In this document: positions 33,605 to 45,884 of the stretch, one piece after another
Position numbering within the stretch: the first letter of the stretch is position 1
Layout: every line of letters begins with the position of its first letter
Assembly (NCBI GenBank): GCA_028751875.1
Contig: CM054158.1
Coordinates: 54,599,592 to 54,663,591 of the forward strand
Direction of reading: 5' to 3'
DNA: 64,000 bases
DNA from: Rapana venosa
Taxonomy: Eukaryota; Mollusca; Gastropoda; Neogastropoda; Muricidae
Program-made: the position numbers and the translations under genes
Notes under the pieces: model-generated
What the model was told of the DNA's origin: nothing
What the model saw: the letters and a program-made list of their open reading frames with translations, nothing else
Databases searched by the model: none

Positions 33605-33900
33605 CGTGGTTGTGCTTGTAGAGTTCGTGTGTAGATAATGAAACTGTGTGTGTGCTGGAACAGTTCCTGTGTAGATAGGATACTTTTGGTGCTGGAACAG
33701 ATCGGTGTGACATAATGATACTGTGTGTATGCTGGAACAGTTCCTGTGTAGAAAATGATATGTGTGTGTGCTGGAACATTTATGAGTAGGTAATGATACT
33801 GTGTGTGCTGGAACAGTTCGAGTGTAGATAATGATACAGTGTGTTGTAGCTGACAGTTCCTGTGTACATAATGATACTGTGTATGGACATAGCGGCACTA
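33605..33900. repeat. ~38-bp minisatellite
   Basis: About seven units of gtgtgtgctggaacagttcc followed by tgtgtagataatgatact, with indels. The unit drifts at the right end, where a new repeat takes over at about 33935. Confidence 0.85.
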
Positions 33901-33934
33901 TCAGGGGGCTGGGCAGTCTAGTGCTACTGAATTG

Positions 33935-34440
33935 TATGTACCATATTGGACTACTGCAGTGTAATTACATAGTGTCTCCTGCAGTGATGTACATAGTGGG
34001 TCTACTGCAGTGTAAGAACATAGTGGTCTACTGGCCGTGTATGTACAATTATTGGTCTACTGCAGTGTATGTAAAGTGGTCTACTTACGGTGTATGTACA
34101 TAGTTGTACAACTGCAGTGTATGAACATAGGGGTCTACTGCAGTGTAAGTTACATAGTGGTCTACTTGCTTGTGTATGTACATAGGGTCTACTGCTGTGT
34201 AAGTACATAGTGTCACTCAGGTTGAACATAGTGGATCTACTGCAGTATATGTACATAAGTGGTCTACTGCAGTATAAGAAAAAGTGTTCTAGCTTCAGTG
34301 TATGTACTATAGTGGTCTACGCAGTGTATGTACATAGTGTCTACTGCAGTGAATGTACAAGTGGTACTACAGCCGTGTATGTACATAGTGGTTACTGCAG
34401 TTAATGTACATATTGGACTGCCTGCAGCGTCCAGTAATGG
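33935..34440. repeat. 26-bp minisatellite
   Basis: About 18-19 imperfect units of acatagtggtctactgcagt plus gtatgt. Indels are frequent, so apparent ORFs are meaningless. Confidence 0.9.
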
Positions 34441-34529
34441 CCCTTAGGAGAGGGTATGGATATGGATAGTGATGTTCTGTTTTTTCTTTTCGAACCATTT
34501 ACACAGTTTGTACTGTAAACAGCAAGAAG

Positions 34530-34795
34530 AAAAGTGAAGGGAAGAAAAGACGAAGACGAAAAGGAGAAGAAGAAGAAGAAGCAAAGAAGAAAAGAATCAG
34601 GAGTAAGGAGAAGAAGAAGAAGAAGAAGGAGGAGGAGGAGGAGGGGGAGGAGGAGGAGGAGGAGGAGGAAGAGGTGGAAACGAAAATCATCATCACCATC
34701 ACCACCACCACCACCATCACCACCATCATCATCATCATTATCATCATCACCATCCTCCTCCTCCTCCTTGTCCTCCTCCTCACCTCTAAACAAAA
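34530..34795. repeat. GAA/GGA tract followed by ATC/CCT tract
   Basis: Purine trinucleotides (GAA, then GGA at 34628-34671) change at about 34680 to ATC/ACC and then CCT (34754-34782). The GGA and CCT blocks are complementary and could pair as a hairpin arm. Confidence 0.85.
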
Positions 34796-35128
34796 CAGAG
34801 CATGTCGTCAATAGGCTACAGCACTAGACAGTCCACCAAGCACTACAGTAATAACACCCTTGCGAAAACTCGCCACCACAGTCACCAAGACTGTCACCCA
34901 CGATGACACAAGAACAACCGCACCAATCAGGACACAGAAGTCTGCCTCCGCAACGCCACCAACATCGCTGCACGCCATAACCACAGTCAAGCAACCATCC
35001 AGCAGAATATACAGCATCAGCGTCAGTAGCCGTCAACCATCAACAGCAGCAAACAGCAGCAACAACAGCAACACATTAACAAGCACAACAGCAAGCAACA
35101 GCAGCAACCATCAACAGTAGCAACATGG
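34796..35128. repeat. CAG/CAA/CCA-rich stretch
   Basis: Starts as mixed sequence and becomes an AACAGCAGC-type run at 35035-35120. The frames here are repeat-driven. Confidence 0.6.
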
Positions 35129-35129
35129 C

Positions 35130-35765
35130 ATGAACTGCCATACCCAACCACACTCCCCCAACATCATCACTATCACCACCACAACCCACCATCATCACTG
35201 TCACCACCACCACCATCATCATTGTCACCACTCACCACCATCCCCACCACATTACCACCATCACTATCACCACCACCATCACCACCATCATAACTGTCAC
35301 CACACACCACCATCACTGACCCACCCCCACCCACCCATCACTATCACCACCACCACCACACCACCACCAACCACCACCACCACCATCACCACCACCAATC
35401 ATCACCCCATCATCACTGTCACCACCAACCACCATCACTGTCAAAGTCAACCACCCACACCACCACCACCATCACTATCAACCCCCACCACCACTGTCAA
35501 CCACCACCATCACCAATCACTACACCACCACCACCAACATCACTGACACCAACACCACCACCAACACTATCACCAATCACCACCACCATAACAGTCACCA
35601 CACCATCACACTCACAATCACCACCACCACCATCATCAATGTCGACCACCCAACTCACCACCATCACTATCACCACCTACTACCGACCATCACTGTCACC
35701 ACCACCACCACCATCACCACCCACCATCACCATCACCGTCACCACCACCACCACCACCAAGCATA
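35130..35765. repeat. (CCA)n/(CAT)n trinucleotide tract
   Basis: About 635 bp of ACC, ATC and CAC units with periodic tcactgtcacc interspersed. A CAA run follows at 35770-35805. The HHHH/TTTT-rich frames are repeat translations. Confidence 0.9.
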
Positions 35766-35805
35766 TGCAGCAAGCAACAACAACAACAACAACAACAACA
35801 ACACA

Positions 35806-36233
35806 AGGACAATGCCACACACAGCACCCGACATACCCCGCCCCTCCCTACCTGTGAGCTGACAAGGGATTTTCTGAAGCGTGGGATGAAGCACCTGCCC
35901 CTGATATTGCCATTGTCCGCCTGGGGCTGACCATGGGCGGCAGCGTAGAGAAGGTCAGTGTAACACAGGGACACTTCTGCATAACGGCAGTCCTATGCTA
36001 GCTGAGGGATGCTTGGAAATGGCGGAATGAATGAGTGGACAAATCAGTCCATTAATCGAGGATGTAATTGATCAATTCTTCACCCAGTTGTGCTGCATCT
36101 ATTCAAAAACGGTAAGAGTGCATTATGAAAAAAACACAAACATTTTAAAGAAACTACATAAGCAGTTTGATTTGGACAGTCATGATTTGTTTTTTGCTAG
36201 GCTTCTTTGAAAAAAAGTGTTTTCAGGAAAAAG
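35806..36233. other. Unassigned stretch
   Basis: Nothing recognised. Confidence 0.4.
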
Positions 36234-36279
36234 GCTGAGAGAGAGAGAGAGAGAGAGAGAGATAGGGAGAGAGTGAGAG

Positions 36280-36320
<41 letters not shown>

Positions 36321-36345
36321 AGAGATGAAGATAGAGAAGAGGGAG
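36234..36345. repeat. (GA)n microsatellite
   Basis: GA run with GATAGG and GAAAG interruptions. Confidence 0.95.
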
Positions 36346-37268
36346 AATATCGCTTAAGCTAAGAAAGAAACAATAACACTGAGGTTTTTTTTTTAATTAC
36401 ATAAAAAGAAAGGTAAAAAAATAATAATGTAAGGAATATAAAATATCACTGGAAGGTAGTCCTTGTGGAAAGAAAAGATACTCTGTGATGTTTTCAGTGA
36501 TAAGCAAAGAACATTTTATCTCTACCAAATAATTATCCACTTCTCTTTAAAAACACAAGCATCAAACCCTAATAACCATGCCTACAGTTTGTAATACTGG
36601 TTTTTCCACACACTCCCAAGGCCCTGGTCAAAGCCTGTGCCTGTGTGGATGTAGGCTTAAAATGGACAGGCGCTGCACTGAAGGTTGTGCTGCTGTGTTG
36701 TGTTGTGAGGGTGAGTGGACTTGTCCTCAGCCAGGAAAAGCCCTCTTTGGCACACCAGCCTGTCCCTCATCCAGTAGAGGACAACAGCGCTGAAGCACAG
36801 TCAGCCAGTGTGTCGTGTGTGGGGGGGGGGGGTGCGGTGATGGACAACAGCCATACATGCACGCTCCCCCTCGACCGGCATGTGCTCGCACTGTCCCACT
36901 CTTATTCAAGGTAAGAGGATGGAGCAGAGAGTGCGTCATTCTGGTGATCTCAGATGATAAGCTGGTGGAACGCTACGATAACTACGCACAATAGCATTGA
37001 TGACGAAAACAACACCAACAACACCACCACCAAAAAACACCCCCAACAACACCACCAACAACACCACCAACACCAACACCACCAACAACAGTCTCAAGCA
37101 CCAGCTCCTGAGCTACCCCAGTCCCGAGTCAGAGTGCCTCACCTTCATCAACGGGAGACACCGGTAATTGAGTTACCTTAAGTGCCCGGCCATGCTCTGG
37201 ATCCCACACCGCTTTCCTCTGTCTGCTGCTGTCTGCCACGCTCCAGTTGCCGCACCTGTCCTGTGCAC
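36346..37268. other. Unassigned stretch
   Basis: An AAC/ACC microsatellite at 37005-37095. The open frame across 36645-36914 looks signal-peptide-like (VVLLCCVV) but begins at GTG and has no ATG or domain support. Confidence 0.4.
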
Positions 37269-37269
37269 T

Positions 37270-37700
37270 GTACACATCTGTGCTGCTGTTTTCTCTGTTT
37301 TACTGTGACTCTGCCATCTTGCTTGCTGTGTTTCTCTGTTGTCTGTGTCTCGCCATCTGTGCTGCTGTGTTCTCTGTTGGTCTGTGTCCTCTGCCATCGG
37401 TGCTGTGTCCTCTGGTGTCCTGTGCCTGTGCCCTGTGCGCTGTTTCTCTTCTGTTGTCCTGTGTCTCGCCATCTGTGCTGCTGTGTTCTCTGTTTGTCCT
37501 TTGTCTCTGCCATCTGTGCTGCTGTGTTCTCTGTTGTCTTGTCTCTGCCCATCTGAGCTGCTTGTGTCTCTGGTGTCTGTGCCTGTGCCATCTTGCTGCT
37601 GTGTTCTCTGTTGTCTGAGTCTCTGCCATCTGTGCTGCTGTGTTCTCTTTTAATCTGTGTCTCTTGCCTTCTGTGCTGCTGTGTTCTCTGATGTAGCACT
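37270..37700. repeat. 39-bp minisatellite
   Basis: About eleven units close to ctgtgctgctgtgttctctg plus ttgtctgtgtctctgccat, with single-base indels. Frames on both strands (TENTAAQMA-like on minus) are repeat translations. Confidence 0.9.
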
Positions 37701-37794
37701 CTCTAGAGGTCCAGCCGCTGGGACAGGTCCTGAAATCCGTTCTCTATCTGTCCTGAAGTTGCGTTTGTCTGTCTGGACTGTCTGAGTCTGCGGT

Positions 37795-38170
37795 GCCTTC
37801 CTTCTGATAACTGCCTGGACTTCTTTCACTTCCTGTCTGATAACTGCCTGGACTTCTTGTCACTTCCTGTCTGATAACTGCCAGGACTCTTTCTCATCCA
37901 GTCTGATACTTCCTGGACTTCTTTCGACCTCCTGTCGATAACTGCCTTGGACTTCGTTTCACATTTCCTGCTCACTTCTGTTATTACTTCTTTCACTTCC
38001 TGTCCTGATAACTGCCGGACTTCGTTCCCTTCCTGTCTGATAACTGGCTGGACTTCTTTTCTTCCTGTCTCACTATATGTTTGGACTGCATTCACTTCCC
38101 TGAGTCACTTCTGTTTTTGGACTTCTTTCACTTCCTGGTCACTTCTGTTTGGAGTTCTTTCACTCCTGTC
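37795..38170. repeat. 33-bp minisatellite
   Basis: About ten to eleven units of cttcctgtctgataactgcc plus tggacttctttca, decaying towards the right end. Confidence 0.9.
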
Positions 38171-39785
38171 TCACGTCTGTGTTGGTCTGTGTGTTGTCAG
38201 TGTGGAGGCTGTCTGTCGCTGCACTGTGCTTGGTGGGGGAGACCCTGCCCATCTGCTGTCCCTGTCACAGCGTAACATCTCGGTCTCCTGCTGCAGCAGG
38301 GGTCTCCATGCTGGGCAGTGGTGGCTTGCCCAGTCGTGTCCTCCTGAGCTGACAGACCCATGAGATAACTCCCGCAATACGTTGACGTAATTCCTGCATT
38401 GTGTGGATTGGAGCAATGGATGTTGGATCAACGTTCATGATTCAGAGTTCACATTCATGGTCTTATGGAGACATGGCTGGAAGTTTATTCCTGTCTTGAG
38501 CACGGTGAATGAAGCTTCAGCTGCAGCAGCAGTCTCTGATGGGTCTTTGTCCTCATCAGGTTGTGGCCCCTCCGATAGACGGGAATCCATCACACACCTG
38601 TTCAGCATGTCGCAGACAACTGCATCAGGTAAGGTCCATGCTTGACGCTAGCGTCACAATGGAACAATTCGTGTTTTGTTCAACTTGGAGCACAAGGTGA
38701 AATCCTCCCTGCATGACCTTTGAGGTCTCACAAAAAAACAGTTTCCAGGAGTTTCGGACAGTAAGCAGAAATCTGATCTTTACGTCAGTTTGATACTAGA
38801 CGTCGGAAAAGAAGACTTCAACACTTGTTAAAAGTATTTCATATGAATTTCCATCAGATCTCAAATCAGCTAACCCTAAGGAACTTCATATGCAGATGTC
38901 TTCCTGTTTTCCTCTGTCTGTTGCTGAAAGAAGTCCAATGTTCCCAGCTACACAACAAACGCCCTCCCATCAAGGTCTGCTGGAACCAGTTTCTGTGCCT
39001 CATCTTCTCCACATCATGCCTGTGCGTCTGTCAGTGGATGGAGGATTCAGACAGATCTCAATATAATTAAAAGGTCTTGTGCAGCTATTTCTTTACAGCC
39101 CAAATCTCCCGTATGTTCAGTATCGCCCTGGTTATGCATTGTAAGTCGAATTGGCAGCTCCTGGGTATGTTGTAGCATCCTCATCAGAAATGCGTCTTTC
39201 CTGAAGATGGCCACCAGACAGTTTCATTGCCAGCTTTAATGTTGCATCACAGGCAGCAGTCATCTGAGTCAAGCCGATACAGAACATGCCAGGTCTTCTG
39301 CTGCAACCGTGCTAGGCATCTGTCTGTGGGCGGCAGTGGAGTTGTTTGGAACAAACCCTGAAAGGGACGGAGCATGAGACCAAGTCCCTGCAGGATGAAC
39401 TATTTTCCACCACCATCCCCCTGATTTAGCTGTGGTCACAACTATGTGAACAGTGCTCACAAGACACACACAGACAGCATCATAATCCATCGCACCGTAT
39501 TGTGTCCAGGAACGTTTTCGCGCCATTTGTTTTTTCACGTGTCATCCTGGTGATGACGGGCCATGACCCACTCGATAGTGAAGTGTTCGTCATTGACAGT
39601 GACCTGACAGCCGCTAGACTCAGTAAATACGACATCCCCCGGGAACAAGGGCATTGGTTTCTTTCTTTGTACACTGACGAATGTCGCTGTGCGACGCAAC
39701 AGCAGATCTGGACACAGAGAGAATGTAACCATCAGTGTGTAATTCACCAGCAGTATTTTCGTCAGACTCAAGAAAATCACTGCGG
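38171..39785. other. Unassigned stretch of ordinary composition
   Basis: About 1.6 kb without tandem repeats or LINE motifs, the longest such block in the middle of the window. Open frames of 60-90 codons show no domain that I recognise. If a host exon exists in this window, this is one place to look. Confidence 0.4.
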
Positions 39786-39788
39786 GGA

Positions 39789-39789
<1 letters not shown>

Positions 39790-39886
<97 letters not shown>

Positions 39887-39925
39887 ACAGACAGACATAC
39901 AGACAGACAGACAGACAGACATAAA
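39790..39925. repeat. (GA)n and (GACA)n microsatellite
   Basis: Pure GA at 39795-39870, then CAGA units to 39925. Confidence 0.95.
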
Positions 39926-40034
39926 GATGTTAATAAAACGATAAAGAGACTAACACAGAAAAAGATACAGGAACGAAAGACAAAGGGGAGAGAACAAGTG
40001 AGGTCAATGAAGGAAAAAGGCAACGACGCGAAAA

Positions 40035-40385
40035 AAGTATCTTGCCTTTTATTTCGAGGTCTAATGGAATAAGCACCAACAAGTGCATTTTACATCCCGT
40101 CTCGCGTGTAAGCAGTTTGTAAATTTTTTTCCGTTCTCCACTGGCACACAATGGCCTACTCTTTCCGAAAAGCAGAACGAGTTTTAACGCGTGCTCAAAG
40201 ATATTATCGTAGCGTCTCACACGGGACATCGCTTATCGTCTCATCCTGAGGACATTTGGTAGTGGAAGTCCGCGATATGTTATCTCCAGATGTAAAATCT
40301 CTTGAACTAATCGAACCCGGGTCAGCAGAATCACGACAGCAATCAACATCACTCTAACCCACAGGCTAATCCCGTCCCCATAACA
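40035..40385 (-). mobile_element. tRNA-derived SINE, full length, minus strand
   Basis: Complete minus-strand copy. In sense it starts with a tRNA-like head: A box tagcctgtgggttaga (40353-40368) and B box gggttcgatt (40309-40318). The core follows (cctcaggatgagacgataag on the minus strand near 40230), then a region with ttttcggaaagagtaggcca near 40160 and the tail near 40050. It agrees with the plus-strand copy at 52083-52430. Such SINEs carry an internal RNA polymerase III promoter and depend on a LINE for mobilisation. The 3' end lies about 110 bp beyond the GA/GACA microsatellite. Confidence 0.85.
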
Positions 40386-41040
40386 ATGACTTAGCAGCAA
40401 GTGAGCTCAAGAGAAAGACAAAGAACAGAAATAAATAGAGGAGACAGCAACAGAGCACACAACAGGCAGACAGACAGAAGACAGAAAGACAGTATTAGCA
40501 TAAGTAGTAGGAGTGAGGAGGAGGATAGGAAAAAGGAGTAGGAGGAGGAGAGAGAGAGAGTTACAAGACACAGTAACAAGACGTACTGATAGACCGGCTG
40601 AGAGAGAAACAGACAGAAGACAGACACAGGCAGCATAGAACAGTCAGACAGACAGGGCCTGTATCTGTATTGTTTCAGTGTAAACCATCAAACACTATAC
40701 TATAATCATCATCATCATCATCATCATCATCATTATCCTCATCGCGTCGTTTTGTCGTCATCATCATCTTCACCATCAACATCTTCACCACCACCACCAC
40801 CACCACCACCACCACCACACAACCACCACCCCCTACCAACCACCACCACACACCCAACCACACGGGCGCGCGTACCTCATGCAACGTCATGCACGCAAGC
40901 ACAACACACATGCACACTCCTCACAACACGTCTAAAATCACTAAGTCAACAGAACCTTACATACAAGATCGCGCGTCGCGCATGCACACACACAACACCA
41001 TACACACACCACACACATACACACACACAGCACGCACTCA
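40386..41040. repeat. Microsatellite-rich stretch (TCA, CCA, CA)
   Basis: TCA run at 40703-40735, ACC run at 40786-40820, CA-rich 40980-41040. 40386-40690 is GACAGA-rich without clear units. Confidence 0.75.
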
Positions 41041-41485
41041 AACATGATAAAACCGAATTATTTGCTGCTAACGGGCTAATCACGCCACAATATTTATTCG
41101 GTTGGTTTGTCTGTTCTTAATTCCCCTACGGGGTAAAGAGTCCACTCTGGCGGCATCATATCACATAGAAGCACTAATACCAGATATCCTCCATTCATGC
41201 AGGTTTATGCTAAAGCTACCTAGGCATAATGGATTCCGACTTTCTGCCTATCTTCCCCCCCTCCCCCCCCGCCCCCCCCCCTCCTTTCTCATCCCCAGTG
41301 CCAGGGCATCATCAACATCCAGGGTCGAAGGAGGCACACCTATGCAATATGCTTATGGAGTAGAAATTTACCGTGATGCATTGTCATAACTTTTCAGTTC
41401 ATGTATCAGTTTCCCTTCATGAGATGATTAACAGTCTTTTGACCTGACCTTGACCTTACCTGACCCTGAACTTGACTCTCTCTTT
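41041..41485. other. Unassigned stretch with poly-C
   Basis: Poly-C at 41256-41282 and a small tgaccttgacc repeat near 41438-41472. Confidence 0.4.
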
Positions 41486-41487
41486 TT

Positions 41488-41545
41488 TACTCTTCCCGAA
41501 AGCGGAACGAGTTTTAAACGCGTGCACCAGATTTCTCACTCAAGC
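41488..41545 (-). mobile_element. SINE fragment, minus strand
   Basis: The actcttcccgaaagcggaac and gagttttaaacgcgtgcac stretches match the SINE segment at 40165-40195. Only about 55 bp remain. Confidence 0.6.
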
Positions 41546-41950
41546 ATTCACCACACTGACTTCGGCTAATAGTCCATCTAACGGATAATAGCCAGTCTAA
41601 ATGCTGTTGAGATATGAAATACTAAACGTTGGACTGATTTTATCTGAGAAACAATGTCAAAAATGCTGAATATAAAAGAAACGAATCGATATGGTTCTAT
41701 ATTATGACTATTCACAGTATAACCAGCCAACCATTAAAAGTTTTAAGAAAAGATTCCGGTTGTTGACAATGACAACCGAGATGTATAATTACTGTACCAA
41801 ATCTGAGACACTAAATTTTATCCTTTATTTCATTTTGCTGAGTTTCATCAAGGTTTTTAAGTGAATAATCTGATATTTTCCATGAACGGAAATAGCGCTT
41901 GAAGTATTCATTCTGCCTAGCGCGTCCAAACACAGCACTGAAACCACTCT
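41546..41950. other. AT-rich unassigned stretch
   Basis: Nothing recognised. Confidence 0.4.
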
Positions 41951-41954
41951 AGTC

Positions 41955-43475
41955 ACACCTTACACAGAGCTTCTACTTTCTTCTGACTCAGGAAAATCTC
42001 CCTCCTCACTCTACTCGACTTTATCTGCAGTCCTTCGACACTATTGATCACTCCTATCCTTCTCTCCCGTCCTTCAATAAACGTTTGTGTAACAGGAACA
42101 GCCTCACCTTGGTTTAACTCTACCTGACTGACCGATACCATACAGAGTCTCAGTAAAACAAATTCAGTCAGTACCTGCCAGACTGGAATGAGAGTCCCGC
42201 AGGGATCCAGTTCTGGGCCCTGCACTTTCACTCTCTACAACCTGTGCCCCACTGTCCGCATATCATTAAACCGCATCATATCAATCCAAACACTTTTATG
42301 CAATGCTCTCAAATTCTAAGCATTGACACTCCCTAAAATCTGCCTTCTCATTGATAAATAGGCCTACTGCTTTCAAGATATCCAAAACTGGATGAAAGAG
42401 AACAAGAAAACTAAATGCCGATAAAACTGAAGCCATGCAATGTAGGGAACCAAACAAAAACTTCTTCCATTACACAAGCTTCAACAGAATTCGGCAATGC
42501 ATCAGTCCCTCTATCCACTGCTGGTAAAGTATCTAGGGTCATTATTGACAACACATCATCTATGCAAAAATTACATCACCCAGACCTGCCAGCCGCACAA
42601 TCGAATTAACGGCGTATTAGGTGGCAATTCCGAAAGTAACCTGTCCCCAGACGCACATCAAAACTCGTGCATCTCTCATTCTTTCACGTCTGGACTATTG
42701 CAATTCTCTTTTGTGTGGTCTGCCAGCATCATATATCCACTCCCTTCAACTTATTTCAAAACTCTGCACCTCGACTAGTCCTGAGTAAAGAAAAAATCTG
42801 AGCACATTACCCCTCTCTGCGATCCATCTCCACGCTGCTTGTGCCTAAAACAAAAAAATAAACTATATGATCAAGTACTACTCTGTTACAAATGTCTCCA
42901 CAAACCAGCACCCTCCACCTCTGTGAATGTCCTCCATCTGTACACCCCTTCTCGACACCCTTCGCTCTGCTACAGATTCCATGTGCTACGAACCCCTAGA
43001 ATCAGCCCATTTCACTGTTGGCCGAGTTCGCTCTTATCTCTGTTTCAGGTCCATCGATTTGGAATGGCCTCCCTATCTCCTCTTCGCCAAAGACCTTCCT
43101 AGTGACGCTTTTTAAAAGCTTACCCTCAAGACTATTGTTTCAAACCTAAGAATTCCTCTCATGTATTCATTTCATAGCTATCCCCTAGCTTTTCAACAGC
43201 CAAAATTCAATCACAACCCTGCCGAAAGTGTATAACCTGTAGTGTTGTGTGTGTGTGTGTTGTGTGTGTGTGTGTGTGATGTGTGTTTTGTGTGTGTGCA
43301 TTTGGACTTGTTAGAACTATTACTTTGCTAGTGGTTGCATGACTGGTGTAAGAATGAGTGAGTGCAAGCGCTTTGAATTTGTCTGTGCAAAGATACATGC
43401 TACAAAAATTTCATTTATTATTATTATTAGTATTATTATAATTTATTATTATATTATTAATATTATTATCATAAC
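41955..43475 (+). mobile_element. L2/CR1-like LINE, 5'-truncated
   Basis: Plus-strand remnant of the RT C-terminal half, frameshifted. Readable pieces in order: TLLITPILLS near 42040 (usual FDTIDHSILL); CVTGTASPWFNST near 42085; LTDRYHTES near 42123 (usual YLTDRYQTV); a VPQGS-like point near 42197 and LGP; HFYA near 42290, where the catalytic aspartates are lost to an indel; KLNADKTEAM near 42408 across frames; GNASVPLS and VIIDN near 42500-42550; YCNSL-like near 42700; KKSEHITPL near 42790; and VLLCYKCLHKPAPS near 42870. It ends with a VTLFKSLPSRLL-like C terminus near 43105. The 3' UTR contains a GT microsatellite (43240-43300) and the typical end aagcgctttgaatttgtctg, cagatacatgctacaaa-like sequence and an (ATT)n tail at 43410-43470. 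Non-functional. Confidence 0.85.
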
Positions 43476-44095
43476 GATTTGTTTCTCTGAAGTGAGGAGC
43501 TATAGCATGTTTGGGCATTGATTCCATTCTGAAACAGATGATATACTCGATGACATGGATGGCTTCAGCAACTTAATTATCTCTATAACTGTAGAGTTGA
43601 AAACGGTATCCTCGGTTTGCTGACATCCAGAAAGAACAGGTAAAAAATGAATTTTCCCCTCTACCAACCCCCACCCCAAAAATGTATATATGTTTGATTT
43701 TCTGTGCAAATCAATACAATACTAAACAAAGGAATCAGTTAGTAATATGACACTGCCAAACGAAACCTATGTAGCCCACTTTGCCTTTGCATAAATTAAA
43801 ATCATTCCTGATTTATTTTCCACAATACTTTGTGTGAGTGTGAGGTATGTTTGTGTGTGTACATAGAAGAAAGAGAGAGTTACACTCATCTGCGAGGTAT
43901 GCATTCTGTTTGGTAAACAGGAGTCGTGTTTAGTGTCGTGTTAGTTTGCTGTATTCACTGCTTTATCCCTCTCACTCTCTTATCTCCCCCCTACTCTCTA
44001 CCCCTCTTTTTGCCATCTGTCAATCCCCACTCCAATCCCCCCCACACCCCCCTCCATCCGTTTGCGCCCCTCCCCTGTCATTATCTTTGTCAACG
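43476..44095. other. Unassigned stretch
   Basis: Nothing recognised beyond pyrimidine-rich bits near 43970-44060. Confidence 0.4.
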
Positions 44096-44099
44096 TCTG

Positions 44100-44375
44100 T
44101 CTTCCTGCATCTGTGTGTGTTTGTGTAGTGTGCGTGTGTGTGTGAGCATTGAGAGAAAGAGAGAGATACATGGTTTACAAGCTTGCGGAGCGTACTGTGC
44201 GATGCGGTGTTTTGTGTAACAAATAAGTGGTTGTGTTTCGTGTGTGTGTGGTGTGTGTGTGTGTGTGTGGTGCGCGCGGCGCATGTGTTGTGTATGTGTA
44301 TTGTGCGTGAGTGGTGTGTGTTTGTGTGTGTACACAGGTGTTGTGCATGCGTGCGTGTGTTGTGTATGTAATGGT
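44100..44375. repeat. (GT)n microsatellite tracts
   Basis: GT-rich runs at 44112-44142 and 44240-44370 with short unique pieces between. Confidence 0.8.
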
Positions 44376-44384
44376 TGTGGGTGT

Positions 44385-45060
44385 GATAACCTTCAGTTTA
44401 AAACGTCTATTCCCAATTAGTGATAGTGTGAGGGTTGTGTGTGCTGTGCGCGGTTGTAAAAAAGCAGTACAGACAAAAAAAAGCTAACACATTACCATCA
44501 ATCATTTGGAAGTGATTAGAGAGACAAGTTTTTCCAACCATGACCTCTTCCCTGAGAGCAGATGAACGTCCTCTGTGCTGTCCACTCTTGTCAAAAACCG
44601 CCCGTGTCCAGACAGTCAGACCAGGAGTAATGATTAGTCCAGATGCACGAACACTGACGTCAGCAGCAACCCTCTCTCTGCAGTCACCAGGAACTGTATC
44701 TCCTCTCCCGGTCACCGAAGACATAGGTGACACTGTTACCTGTAAAAACAAGGACAGTTGAGGAAATAGATCACCTCCCACCACAATCCAACAAGCGTTT
44801 TGCTATGAAGCACTGGTCCAATGCATATGATTAAGTTTATGAATAATACAGTGACATTTTCTTGAACCAATGGTTGCAACATTACACAATCCTGTCCTTT
44901 GTCATATGATATTAGTTGTGTGGTGCACTGTACACTAGACTGTAGTGGTGTACATGGTTACACCAACACGCATCTTCCCTGGGGCTTGGCTACAACACAC
45001 CCTCACACATGCAGGAGGTGATTGTCTTCATCCCAGACCTAATTATGAGGTGTTTGCATT
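44385..45060. other. Unassigned stretch, possible LINE-tail similarity
   Basis: 44388-44430 weakly resembles the 3' terminus of LINE copies A and B (aaaacgtctattc and ttagtgata). The 125-codon minus frame over 44407-44784 has no recognisable domain. Confidence 0.3.
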
Positions 45061-45062
45061 TT

Positions 45063-45137
45063 TATTTTTCAGGAAGACAACTCTCCATTTCGGTATTCGA
45101 TGAGTAGACCCTGTTAAGGGTTACCCTTTGACAAAAA
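45063..45137 (+). mobile_element. SINE left part, split by CA repeat
   Basis: Matches 10426-10503. The sequence stops at ttaccctttgac, where a CA microsatellite starts. The SINE resumes at 45657. Confidence 0.6.
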
Positions 45138-45570
45138 AACCCACTCACCACACACGCACACACACACTCACACATCACACACAAAAAACACGCAAACAAC
45201 ACGCACAACACACTACGTACACACACATGTACACACACACAACACCCAGACACAACGTACACACACACAACACACAAACGTACACCACACCCACGAACAT
45301 ATACACGTACACACACACCGTACACATACCCCCCACACACAACAAAAAAAATGAACACTACGCCACACGCGCGCAGCGCGCTCTTACACACACACACACA
45401 CACGCAACAAGTATACACGCAACGTACACACACACGTACACACACACGTACATACACACACACGTACACGACACACACGTACACACAACACACTTACACA
45501 CACACACACACGACACACACACACGTACACACACACATGTACACACGCGCACACACACACACACAAAACC

Positions 45571-45602
<32 letters not shown>

Positions 45603-45607
45603 ACCAA

Positions 45608-45647
<40 letters not shown>

Positions 45648-45656
45648 ACGTACACC
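45138..45656. repeat. (CA)n microsatellite inside a SINE
   Basis: About 520 bp of CA with frequent GTACAC interruptions. Both strands give Cys/Val- or His/Thr-rich frames that are repeat translations. Confidence 0.9.
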
Positions 45657-45862
45657 TTCGGATAGACGAACAACCGATGCCCCAGTAACGAGAACGCACC
45701 AGAACATCTTGCAAAACAATCACGTTAAATCCCCGCTTTCGAAAGAGTAGGTCATTGAGACCGGAGGGAACAATGACAAATTTAGAAAACCGTATACCCA
45801 CGGGACTTGATTTAAATAGAAAGCACCTGATGCTATTCCATTATCTCGATATAAAATAATAA
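45657..45862 (+). mobile_element. SINE right part (core to tail)
   Basis: Starts at cttcggatagacgaacaacc (core, diverged) and runs through gaacatcttgcaaaacaatc, the cgctttcgaaagagtaggtc segment and the tail ccattatctcgatataaaat. Same family as 52083-52430. Confidence 0.8.
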
Positions 45863-45884
45863 ATAAATAAAAATACAATACAAA

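Noticed and set aside
36645..36914. Signal-peptide-like ORF (VVLLCCVV) followed by a GTAAGA donor-like site
   Set aside because: The frame starts at GTG, has no ATG, and no domain or second exon was found.
33935..38170. CRISPR-like arrays of 26-39 bp units
   Set aside because: Units are contiguous with no unique spacers, units are imperfect, and the DNA is eukaryotic.
39502..39924. 140-codon plus frame with mixed composition in its first half
   Set aside because: It starts at GTG, ends in GA/GACA microsatellite, and no domain was recognised.
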